Source of the DNA: Ridgeia piscesae
Lineage: Eukaryota; Annelida; Polychaeta; Sabellida; Siboglinidae
Direction: 5' to 3'
Assembly: GCA_025642075.2 (NCBI GenBank)
Contig: JAODUO010000869.1
Location: forward strand, 306,501-370,500
DNA: 64,000 nt
The notes below the pieces were generated by a model that was not told the DNA's origin, made no database searches, and saw nothing but the letters and a program-made list of their open reading frames with translations. The position numbers were made by a program, and so were the translations under genes. Each line of letters begins with the position of its first letter. Within the stretch, counting starts at the first letter, position 1. Positions 1 to 13,100 of this stretch are shown here, one piece after another.

Positions 1-1742
1 ATGTAATTACCTACATATTGATTCCAATAGTATTATTATACCTTAGATATATGTTGCATTACTTGCATATAGTCGAATACAATGGAAGCATACTCGGCAA
101 CATGAGAAGCTAGGGCCTAGTCTTAGTCAAGTGTTTCCACTATCACCCCGGCTAGCCTCGGTCAAAACATCAGCAAGTGAACAACATAACAAGTTACAGC
201 ACTTACAAATCCCACAATAATTATAATACAACTACCCAATCTTTCTATTATGCCCTAGTTGAGCATACTGACTTCGTGCAGGAATAGGGGACACTGAGTC
301 TGGGACTTGTCTCATAGACGTAGTGTGTTTGCAAAATGAACTTAACCGACCAACTTCCCACCTATATATATACAAAAAAATTGTGTTTATGTTTGCAGTG
401 ACAATTTGTATGAATTTGCGTTTTATTAAATTATTTATAACGATAGGATAAGCAAACATTCAGATTATTGATGCCACGATGGACATTCGAGCTGATGGTG
501 CAGCTTTAACAAAGTCAATCGACCATGTTTGGGCGCTTTAGACACGCGCCGCCAATTTTAAGAGTTTAACTAAGTTCAATATGAATGTCAACGCTACACT
601 AGGTGCCACTATTGCAGACATACATGATACAGTTACAGTACACTGGGTCGCATTTGCAGCACAATAAACTACACTAATACACACCGGCTAACGACATTTA
701 CCTGTTTTGTGTCAGTCTAGCCAATCCCCTTTTATCTGCTGCCGAACACATAGCGTACATTCTGTTACACCATAAAGAATCGATGAAATAAAATATCGCT
801 ACATTCGGCGTATACTGTAAATTATACGAGCCTAGACGATCACCCACAAAACCCGCACCCCAACCTCAAAGCAAAGGCATGCCGTAAACACTACTCATGT
901 GACACGACGTACACGATGAACATCGCTCACGAGCCAATCAACAGCACGCGTCTGAGTTGATGTCATTCAGTTATCTCAGTTAATGCTGACCGTCACTAAG
1001 TATAAATTCCATTAAGTTAATATATCCCTATCAGTCGTTCAAAAGATAATGAGAAATATATGCACAACAGACTTTAAACATATTGGCATTAATGAAACAT
1101 AAAATAAAGTAAATCAAAGTGCATCATGGATATTTACGGGTCAGTGACAACTGAGGTAATATCCGCCATAACGCGCTGTGGGTGGTTGAGATGTTGATGC
1201 CTGTGAGTATTTTCAGTAGAATGAAAATAAAAAATTCTCTTTGCGATGATTCATGAAAATGGTTCCAGTATTGGAAAAACTAGTGGCACGTTGTTTGTGC
1301 GGTGAGCATAACAGAAACGCATAATCCGTCTGACAGCCATTCGCATGGCCGTAGCACGGGCATTGACACTGCCGCTGTGTGACAGCTGATTTCGTGTTGA
1401 TTGCTTCTTCGTCTAATTTGGATTCGTGTCTGCACAAACGCTCTGATTCTCCAAGGTTCTGCAGCCGGAAACCCGTCGATCATCCTGCTATATCGACAGC
1501 GTTCATCTGTGGCACTGCTATATCCAGTTCAATATCTCGTTTTACATACCGTTCGAGATAGCACTGCATGTCAACATTATTGGTAATTTGACCACCTCAA
1601 AATTATGACAAGATAAGGTTAGCAGAATAATTTACTTTGAATGACACGTCACCTTCAACCACTTCGACAGTGCAACATCTCAGAAATTTATTAAGTATCA
1701 CCAAAGTTCATTATTAGTGAACAGTAATAACAAGTGTAAAAT
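1..1742. other. Upstream flank of the E78 gene, no gene recognised
   Basis: This AT-rich stretch lies 5' of the first coding exon of the receptor gene and presumably includes its 5' UTR or part of an upstream intron. Only short open frames without recognisable domains occur on either strand. I see no convincing TATA box, CpG island or RNA gene. A transcription start cannot be placed from sequence alone. Confidence 0.5.
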
Positions 1743-1980
1743 ATGAATTTGGAGATCAAAATTGAACCAAGGAACAATGATTTGCAATCATTGTCTCCAC
1801 CAAAGTCATCACCACAGACAATGCTGCTGGAACACCATACTACCTCAATCGGCGGCACATTCATCGGGCAACAAGCAAATCCACCGAACCCAACCACAGT
1901 GACACAGCTGGCTCCAGAAGCGTCCCCATCATTGCCAGGCCATTCACAGATCACAGGATTCGTTGAATCTCTTTCACAAG
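1743..1980 (+). CDS. E78: E78 coding exon 1 (N-terminal A/B domain)
   Basis: The exon encodes residues 1-79, a Ser/Pro/Thr/Gln-rich, probably disordered region typical of a receptor A/B domain. It opens with [10 protein letters not shown]. The donor is CACAAG|GTATGT, and the exon ends after the first base of a codon, which exon 2 completes to Asp80. The A/B domain is poorly conserved in the family, so assignment rests on the phase match and reading frame. An alternative upstream first exon is possible. Confidence 0.75.
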
Positions 1981-4900
1981 GTATGTTAATGAATGAATGA
2001 GTAAATGAATGAATTGATAGAAGAAGAATCTTTCATGAATTAATACATCATTAATCATACATATGTCATATACGTTTAGGAATACAACACCAACACCAAA
2101 CTCGTCTCTCAGTCTGCATCCAGTCATTCCTTTCCTACTATTCTTTTTTATTTGTTGTTACAGTTAATGATCTGCAATGAAAACAGTTGTTCTGTCCACT
2201 AGCTAATCAGGCTAGTATATTGAACCACTGCTGATTATGCACCTGCTATGTATGCCAATTTATAGTATTTAAGTTAAAGGAAATTTTTAAACTGATGCAG
2301 AACTAACTTAGATCTAGGCAAAAATCTTGTAGGTCCCTCATTTTATTTCCATTCATCAATTCTTCTTCCTTTTTAAGGCCCTTTTACTTAGCCCTGAAAT
2401 GTATTGACAGTTCTGTTTAGGTGGAGCAGCCAGTGGCCCAATGCACTAAGTATTTAAAATCAGACTATGACTTTGGAATTTAGTAAAACAGTTTAAAATA
2501 GCTTAAAATGCACAAGAACATGTGCCTCAACTCAACGGGTTGCTGGTGGTGGCTGGAGGTTGTGTAAGCCAAGTCTTTTAAAGACATTTTAAAGTAACAT
2601 GGTGGAGGCTGGAAGATGGTTCCAGTCTGCTGCTGTTGGCAGAAAAAAAGAAACAACTGTGTACTAGTAGGTAGGGAACATATTCTTGTTCTTGGGTCAG
2701 AATGGTGGTGGTAGTTTGAGCAAGTGACATCTACTATTCAATTATTAATTCTAATGAATATTCCAAGTCTATTGTGATTATGTGATGTATCTTCATTGTT
2801 GGAATATGGGCCATTTAAGTAGAGTTGTGGCAGCATGGATAAAAAAATGAATAAAATCATAGCAAAACAGTCCATGGTGAATCAGTCCACCATATAAATT
2901 ATCCTGTGCACTGTTCTCTCGTCGTCATTGTGAACTTGGTGTAACTCGCTAGGTGGCAGTAGTTGCAAACAGAAATGCCGGGTTTGTCTGACAACTGACA
3001 GGATGATTAGCTGACATAGTGACAGTGAAACTCAAGCAAAAAAAACCATTGTAGTTGCAGTCGTCAAGTTGCTATGATACTCTTCTGTGACAAATAATAG
3101 TATAATGTCAACCATATACAGTGGCAAATCGGTAAAATAAAAAGAATCGTTTAGTGCCAAATAATAGCCTTGGGTGATAAATAAAAAAAGAAAACCCTAG
3201 CCTGCCAGTTGCAACCAATTTGAACTTTCACTTTCAAGCACTGCGATATCAAAGTGGCTATATTTCTGGTTGGTGTGGCAATAATAGGGTTTAACAAATA
3301 ATATACCTTAATGAGCTCCTGAGAACTAAGAATTCCAACCGATTCACATACTAAGATATAAAGACAGTAACAGTTTAATGGTCTAATACTGTGGGAACAC
3401 CAGAAGCCTGGCTCTAACAAGGTGTGTACCGGTAGGCCCATAGCTTTATGTAGAGACCCGTCCACCTGTCATTTCGACGGGTAAAAACAAATATGGACGG
3501 GTAGAAATATGGGCGGACGGGTGGTGGACGGGTAAAAAAATGTAGGAGCAAAAAAAAGGTCTTCCAAAACCATAGATATTGTTAGTTATGCCTTGAAAGT
3601 GAGTGAAAATGGTGTCACATGTGTGGTACATTTCAGGTCATCACACACATTTAAAAGTTTGTAAACTGGCTTAACAGTTAACATCCATGTGTCCACCAAA
3701 ACACGTGTGACTGGCAATAATTTTATCCTGCATAAAGCCCTGGGTAGACCTATAAATAAGTGTACAAAGATGTTTATTAGGCACAATGTACTAACTAATT
3801 AGCAATTACTTATTATATGGGCTATATTCACTATAATAAAAAGATAGTTATAAAAGTACAAAACTGTCCCAGGTTAATTTTTTCCTATATAAAAATATGG
3901 GGTTGGGACCCTGGTTCACATTCCCTAATTGAATATAGACACACAGGTTAATTTTCCTGTTTGTAGAACTTGGGATGCATTTGTTGTAATCTAAGTGTGC
4001 GTCACCTGTACAACTGTATTTGCACCTAGAAATGTTCAATATATAATTATCTTCCTGAAAAATCAAACAAGTTCATCTTAGAAATCAGTTCAAAGCGCAA
4101 ATAAAAAATATATGGGAACTCATTTAATTGTGTTTACAAATTCGTGTGCAAGTCCCACACTTTTGACATCTCGGTTTATGCATGAAGTTTTACTAGTCTT
4201 TCTAATATTTTGTTTTACATTTTCATAACTTGATTAACTTTGGTTTAGAAGTAGCTCTGAAAATAGTTCAATGCAGACCATTTCTTTTAAAAACATTTGA
4301 TGACAGTGTAATTCATATTTCTTATAACTTATTTTACATTGGAATGTTACTAAACTATAAGTTTGTAACGTTACAGTTTGTTGTTGCTTTTATGTTTTAT
4401 ATTTTTTATACATGGCGTTGGCCACTGATTTATTAAATTTCAACAGGTGTTCGTCCCATTTACAGGTAGCATAGATTCCATGGGATCCACCACACGCTAC
4501 ATACGCATCAGCAAATTATTGATTAATCAAAATCTAAACGCTTATTAATTCATCACATGTTTTGATTGAAGGAAGCCTATAAGCTAATTTGGTAACACAC
4601 TGCTTAGAATTGGCATCATTAACACTGCCAATGTTCATGCTGAATGCAACATACAATAATTATAATTTATATGTACCTGTTGTTATTTTTGATTCATACA
4701 GTGTACAATTGTTGCATTAGTTGCATTGGTTATTATTCTGAAACCTGTTTTTTTATAGGCTATTGAACTGTCTCTAAATTGGGATAAACGCAACCTGTTG
4801 GTCTGCATTGAAATTTGCTCAAGCGGGATCTGCCTAATCAGTGGGCTTTCTGGGAATTGAATTAATTTGGCAGACTTAAAGCCAGTGAGCCAAGTTGATT

Positions 4901-7055
4901 ATAGTAGTGCATCATTCTGGCCACCTGCCATACTCCACACATGGCTGGCATGGAATGGTGACAATTAGTACTGTCTTCTTGTCAGCACTGGCAATTCACA
5001 TAGCATTTCTGTTAACAGATCCCAAATAAAAACAACAGTTTACCAAGCTGTATTGCTCACTAGTGTTTTGTGTTATTCTTAAACGATTATGTTTGGTGAT
5101 TTACAAAGTGCTCTCAAATCACACATTTTACAATATTTACCCACACACATACATTTGCAGTCACCCACAAAACAATGGCCACATGCAAAAGGCATGCACA
5201 CATGCACGTACGCATGCACGTGCACACATACACAACACACGCGTGTGGTGGATAAATATGGCAGTATATGACAATTTGAAGTTCCCCCATGTAAAAATAT
5301 CTTCATGCCACTGTACTTCATTGATGCCACCCACTGCTTTAATTGCGACCAATCATCACATAATAATGCTTATTTACACAGTGCTTCTGTCTGAATCCTG
5401 CCCGGCTAATGGCCATCTTTGTGAATGAATGTTGATGTTGCTACGGCTGGGTCCATTCGGACAAATATGGAACTGAACTTTAGCCCAGCACGGGCCAGTA
5501 GTCATGTTGGCAGGTGTTGTTTATTTAATAAAAACTAATTTACTAATTGGGCCTCATTCATGGTCAGGTAAACAATTCTGCTCGTTATCAAGTTAAATAC
5601 AATATATGAGGTAAACGGTCACTGTCATGAGTAATTACATTCGGCACAGTGTGAAAAATGAAACAATTTGTAGAAAACATTTTATTAATATAAAGGCAAA
5701 TTTATTCCTGAATATTTAAAATGTTTAGATACTGCAGCAGTAACCTGTACATGTTATTGAGTCTGCGTTTGTTTACTTGGTGAATAAGGTAATTCATCAT
5801 CATCTGGAGATGTCTGAGTCAATAATTAAATCAGTTTCCTGTTGCGTACCAGTTGATTGATGATTTTTCAGAGTTGATCAGCTCAGTGACATGCATAATT
5901 GCACGCGTCTTGTCAACTTTGGGATATGCAAAGCATTGATCTTGCCATCTGTACATGTATCTTCAATAATATTGACAAGCATACACATTCTTAGTGTTGT
6001 TTAAACTGTGCACCAGTAGCCAGGCTCTACATGGGGTACAAATGTGCATTAGGAATTTAGTTAGGTTGCATAGTTACAAATTATAGCAACACAAATTATA
6101 CGGTTTCAGGCACTGCATGTTTTGCTAAGTGATCCAAGTCGGAGGACAATCTGAAAAGAAAAAAACATTACTTTCACGTCTTTATTAATTTTTTCGTCAG
6201 TTGTTACTGATTGAGCAACTGATTTCTCCTTTGTTGTACAGTGATATTTGTTTTCTTTTGTGATTTACACTGAGTGTAAAACGTCCACTTTCAGATTGTG
6301 CTGTTTTGACTGCATTATTATGATGCTATAAATTATAGTCATTAACATTGTTAATGTTCAATTTTATTTATTATGACAAAACATCAAGAATGAGTACTGT
6401 TATTTCAACAACATTCCGCATATTCAACAACAATAGCTTACTCTTAGTATCGGAGCAGCAATACTACAATTTGGGAGTTATATCATGTCGGACAGTTAAT
6501 TATTTTTGTTTGGAAAGAAGCACTAAACTTCAATGTCTGTTGTCTTGATATATATATATATATACATCAACCGATGTTGAATGTAGTGTTTAGTTCCGTT
6601 ATCGTTTAGATAAATCCGTGGCAACTGTGAGTTAATGGATGTGTTAGATTGATATACAACTACCAGATAAACAGTGTATAACATACTATATATAAATTAT
6701 ATATATTAGTTTTGGTGTGATGTGTATGCTCGATGAATTGACACAAAATCTTTGGATAAAAGTTTTATTAACATTTTACCCAAAATGAATGCCAGGAGAT
6801 ACATAATCCTACTGATGAAATTAGTATTGCATGGCTAAGTAATTTTTACAACATTGTAACAGATGTCAGTGAAAATAATGTTGACTTCATATCACCATAA
6901 TAATTATTTTATTTGTTCATATCAGAATTATTAAAATTATTCTCGCTTTTAATATTCATGTTGAAGAATAATTATGTGACTGACCAGAAAATAGTTGCAT
7001 AATAGTATGTATGTATGTATGTATGTATGTATGTATGTATGTATGTATGTATGTA

Positions 7056-7120
<65 letters not shown>

Positions 7121-10100
7121 AATTAGCTGATGACATCAAATTGTGTCATCAGAAGTCAATCAGATTTACAGGCAATGAAGATTGTGCTTATGTATATTTT
7201 TCCCAAAACTTTGATTCCCGCTTGGAGAAGTGAAAACTTTGTCAGACAAGTAAATTTCTAAGTCAGATTGAGAATAATACAAATTCTGGCTTATTTCTGC
7301 TGCAGCTATCTGTGTATTGTCCAGGGCCTTGATAATGTCATCTGTATGCGGTGCATGATATTCTTTATTGTGTCTGTCTGATGCCTCTAGGGGCATACAC
7401 GGTACGATGCCTCTAGGGGCATACACGGTACGATGCCTCTAGGGGCATACACGGTACGATGCCTCTAGCGGCATACACGGTACGATGCCTCTATGGGCAT
7501 ACACGGTACGATGCCTCTAGGGGCATACACGGTACGATGCCTCTAGGGGCATACACGGTACGATGCCTCTAGGGGCATACACGGTACGATGCCTCTAGGG
7601 GCATACACGGTACGATGCCTCTAGGGACATACACGCATAGCTTTATCTAGAGACCCATCCACCCGACATTTGGACGGGCAATTTCAAATGTGGACGGGGG
7701 AAATTTTTCGAGGACGGGCTACAACCTGTCACAGTGTGATAAGGCCCCGTCCTGGCAGTTTATATGACGGGTGTCACCGTGTCATCACTGGAATATAACG
7801 TGTTCTGTATCCCCCAGAAACAAATATTTCCAGTACTGTGAATTCCTAGCACCCCGTGCAAAGATGCCTACCACCACACTATTCACGCGTACACTGCAGG
7901 CGTAGCAGTAGCGCAGTGCAAGAAGCTCATTTTACGCATGCGTGTAGGGCGCCTACTCACAGCGGCAGTCGTACATGTGGTTTCATTTGCTGCTAGAGGG
8001 GTCAAAGCAATGTGTTAATGCCCCAACAACCATTTCACAAATAGCATACGTGATTGGTTAATTCCGTTGGGGTGTCACACGTCAATAATAATGTGCATGA
8101 ATTAACTAGTAACGCAAACTTCATAATACAGATTATGCGCACTTTTCAAAGCGTTAAAAATACATATAAATTACATATACGTCGTGAGGGAATTTTTATC
8201 CGTAATAAAATATATAAGTGTTATATGCCTGTATATTATTAACATTTAGACTTTATGGTGTTTATGTCTGGAGTGACTCCCGGGAATGATCAACTTTAAA
8301 ACGAGGCCTCATTAGCGACTCACATGGCTACGAATAAACATTACATATTATCGTCCACGCGATGCCTCCACCTCCGAAGCCGAAGGTTCGCAAACTAACC
8401 ACAATAAAACGAAGTTTTTCACGGCAAAACCGACGCCAACTGTTACGGCAACACCTTCACCGCCGACGACATCGACTTATTATTTTATTGATGTTTTGTA
8501 GTAATTACGAAGGTAAAATGGTACTTCGTTTATGATGATTTTACAGAATGTATTATTTTGTTATGAAGAATACGGCAATGAGGTTGTTTTTGAAGATTTA
8601 TTTATAATTTGTTGTAGACATGTAACATTGCTTGAGAGTACTGACTATTGTATATAATGACTGCATAATTTACGTAATTTTGTTATTTACACTGCGACAT
8701 AATGTAACTTGTTTTTTTAATTATTAGGCATGGTTGTAATAATTGAAAAATGTCATTAAATAAGACATTATTATATTATTGTTGTTGTATACTGCATATA
8801 AAAATAAGATAGCATAGCAAAAAAAAGGTCTTCCAAAATTGTAGACATGTATCATTAGGTTTTTACCCAAAGTTGTGACTGGCAAAAATTTGATCCTGCA
8901 TAAAGCCCTGCATACACAGTACGATGCCTCTAGGGGCATACACGGTACGATGCCTTTAGGGGCATACACGTTACGATGCCTCTAGGGGCATACACAGTAT
9001 TATGCATCTAGAGGCATACACAGTATGATTACAGTTGAAAGGAGAATGCCTCAATCATTGAATACCTTATGTCCCAAGACACGCTGTGAAATCACGCATG
9101 GACGTAATTGTAGGCACACTGTGGAGCGGAGTGATAGTTTTGTCAAATAATCTGACAGATATGTTGACGCAGTGTAGAGCATTGATACAAGCTGAAAGAT
9201 ATCTTGATTTTGTAATCTGAGAGAAGCAGATATGTTTTTCCAAGAATACATTGGAATGTTGAATCACCCACCAACTACGGTGTGATTGTGTAGTGCGTTG
9301 CGTGTACAATGATGACTGGAACTGGATGATGCCCTCGAGGCTAGATGCTCCCAGCTGAACATCTGGTGAAGTGCACTAGTCTTCTTGGAAGCCCTATTGA
9401 CTCACCATGGGAACATGTTGCTACTTTAGTTCAGTTTCCCAGTTCATGACATACAAAACTTAATAACATGCCAGTATTGGAGCATTCATGATTTAGTCAA
9501 GAATATGTTGTACCATTGCTTTACATAGAGAGCTGTCCACCTGTCATTTGGATGAGTAAAACCCGTTTTGTCATTTTGGATGGGTAGGAATGTCACTGGA
9601 TGGGTGCTGGATGCATAAGAAAATAAGGAACAAAATAGTCTTCCAAAATCACACATATTGTCATTGTCGAGTATACTTTGAAAATTGGTGTCACACGGGT
9701 ATTTGTAGTTGTCATAATACATGTCATAATACAGATACACATCTCGACTGGCATGTATGTGTGTCAGTTAACATGCACATGGCTGCCAGCCTACCACAAC
9801 ATTTGTGACTGGCAAAAATGTGGCCCTGCATAAAGGTCTTGTTTCACAACATAACAAATTTGCTATATAAACTAGTTTGGAAAATGGTTCATTTGCACAT
9901 GTGTTTGGTTAAGGCCATAGCAAATATAAATTGACATACTGAAACAATATTACTATTTAAGTAATTTACATTTGTATAAATTTAATGTATTTTTATGTAT
10001 TTAATGTAGTTTTAAGAACCTCAGAATAGACAATGACCAGTGATCCATTTCACTAATGTTGTTACAAACTCTTAAGTTCAATTTTGCTTTTAAATTTTCT

Positions 10101-13100
10101 TCATTAACATTGACCTGATATGCCTCAAAACTGTTAACACCATGACGCATCAGTGGAACACTGTAGCTATTACTGTATGTCATAGAGATAATGTTCTCAG
10201 TAATATGACAGTAAGTCATTTGTGTGTTTTAAAGATCCTTTTATTTAATAATTGAAATCTTGTGTTTAATGGTGAATTTTCATTAAGAGCTCTTTATCTT
10301 AGTGTAACGGTCCCCAGATATGTGATGCTATGCCAGTTTGTGTTAATATCTAGTGTGAACTATCATCTCTGCATAGACTACTGTACACAGACATCAGTTT
10401 CATCCCCTGTGCATTCAGGTGATGTATCGTCATGCAAGTGTTCTGTCATGCTGGCGGCCACACAACACCAACTATGCCACTTGTATCAATTCTACACTGA
10501 CAGGCACTTTGATGTAGATTTTAAATAATTAAGTCACTCTTCTTTAATCTTGCTAATTATTCATGTATGTTTTAGTATGCCCTGTGGTTTGTTGCTCTGT
10601 AGAGGCTGCGATGGTTGCTAAGTGTTTGTGCGTTAAATGGAGATGGCCTGGCCAGTGGACAGTTTTATTGCACAAATTAGGTCGATGTTGCAGCAGCTGT
10701 TTTCCGGTGGAAGATGTCCTTAATAGGCAGTTCTTCCTTTATAGCGTAGTTGTTAGTGGTCGTTTTATGTCAAATATCAGTTCATAAGTGCCACCCGTGA
10801 TGTTGAAGGCAACATCTTTGTGAATATCCATGAGCTAGTTGTGTATTTTATATGCATATGATGCAGCAGATTTACAAGTACTCGTGTAAATTATGGCACA
10901 TTATAATGTACTGCTTGATTTGAAGATAAGGCAAGACTATTATAGGGTAAATAATATATAACTTACATTATTTTCAACAAATCTTTGTTAGTGTTATTTA
11001 TATAGAGGGTCTCATGGTTTAGATTTGACATTATTTGTTATTTAAATAACTAATTGGTTAACATTCAAACTTTTACATATGTTGTTTATGCATTAATAAA
11101 TCATAGTGTGTCATAATAACCCTAATCCTGTGTTAGATCTAATCATAACACCAGAGTTGTTATTGAGTCATGTCTGTGTAAGCAACTTGTAGTCAGAGTT
11201 GTTGGTTTAGCTCTTGGCCAACACCATTTGTTTTCTTCTTCTTTTGCACACAACAGTTAGTTATGAATAGAACGAGGTCACTGAAAGTGCAAATCATCTT
11301 TGTGAATGTGCATATGTGGCATGCACACTACATGCATGCGTTGCAGCTGGTTGATAAGCCAGTGCGTGTGCATTACTGCCCAGACTAGAAAGACTGTGAT
11401 TAGCTGTAATCTGTGCCTGTAGGTAGATCATTGTTGCACCTGGCTAGGCGGATGAATCGGATGTAAGCTGATCTAAGCCTTGCATAGTCAAGTTCTTTGT
11501 AGACAGATCCATTGCAGAATGCCCTTAGGGACTGTGTCAGTGGTGAGCATGCTGATCTCTGATAAGACAGTGAATTACTTTGGCTAAAATAAACACCTTT
11601 TGTAATCATTGTCTTCAGGTGGAGATGCTTATCAGTATCATGTCTGATGTGGACATTGACGTATGTTAAGTAACACTGCCATTTACATTAATTATGTTTT
11701 AGATCAAACACAATAAAATTGTTGGTCAGTCCTGTATGTCATGTTGTATGTTCTGTGCATCAGTAGTTTTGTTCTGTTTTGAAACAGGTATTTTTAAGTC
11801 AGACCAGTCAGTATACCATACTTAATCTTGAACTGATTCCTTCATCCAGCTTCTGACCCAAGTAAAATAATTGAATTTGCTCACAAAGTTCACTTCCATG
11901 CAGATTGTGCATAAAAAAAGTATTCATGTATTCAGGTGCAACTTTTATATAAATTTTAAGTTATGCTGAATGTAAGTTTTGTAAACATTTGAGGATTTGC
12001 GCTGACCGCTGATTCAACAATCGAATCCACGTTAGTTGGTTCTATAAGCTCGATCGTCGACCTAAAATTGCGCCCACCCCAACCGACTGCAGTCGGCTGG
12101 CTGTTTTTACGGCGACTAGTGTGTAGCAGTGGGCTTTATGTCAGTTTAAGAGCAATTACATTTTGACTGGAATCATTAACTTTAGTAACAAAGTAGTTTT
12201 GACTGCGGTCATGATTCCACATGTTTGATTATGAAATCAGTCTCATACTGCAGCTATTGCACAGTTTGTATTGCACACACGATTATGAAATACCACACCC
12301 TGTATCAGTTGGTGAAGCAGTAACATTGTGACAGTGCCTGGTTGAGTCCACTTGGTGGATAGAGTGTGTAACATTGTGACAGTGCCTGGTTGAGTCCACT
12401 TGGTGGATAGAGTGTGTAACATTGTGACAGTGCCTGGTTGAGTTCACTTGGTGGATAGAGTGTGTAACATTGTGACAGTGCCTGGTTGAGTCCACTTGGT
12501 GGATAGAGTGTGTAACATGGCAGTGCCTGGTTGAGTTCACTTGGTGGATAGAGTGTGTAACATTGTGACAGTGCCTGGTTGAGTTCACTTGGTGGATAGA
12601 GTGTGTAACATTGTGACAGTGCCTGGTTGAGTCCACTTGGTGGATAGAGTGTGTAACATTGTGACAGTGCCTGGTTGAGTTCACTTGGTGGATAGAGTGT
12701 GTAACATTGTGACAGTGCCTGGTTGAGTTCACTTGGTGGATAGAGTGTGTAACATTGTGACAGTGCCTGGTTGAGTTCACTTGGTGGATAGAGTGTGTAA
12801 CATTGTGACAGTGCCTGGTTGAGTCCACTTGGTGGATAGAGTGTGTAACATTGTGACAGTGCCTGGTTGAGTTCACTTGGTGGATAGAGTGTGTAACATT
12901 GTGACAGTGCCTGGTTGAGTCCACTTGGTGGATAGAGTGTGTAACATGACAGTGCCTGGTTGAGTCCACTTGGTGGATAGAGTGTGTAACATGACAGTGC
13001 CTGGTTGAGTCCACTTGGTGGATAGAGTGTGTAACATGACAGTGCCTGGTTGAGTCCACTTGGTGGATAGAGTGTGTAACATGACAGTGCCTGGTTGAGT

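Noticed and set aside
7380..9029. Regularly spaced palindromic repeats resembling a CRISPR array
   Set aside because: The units are contiguous with no unique spacers, and the DNA is clearly eukaryotic.
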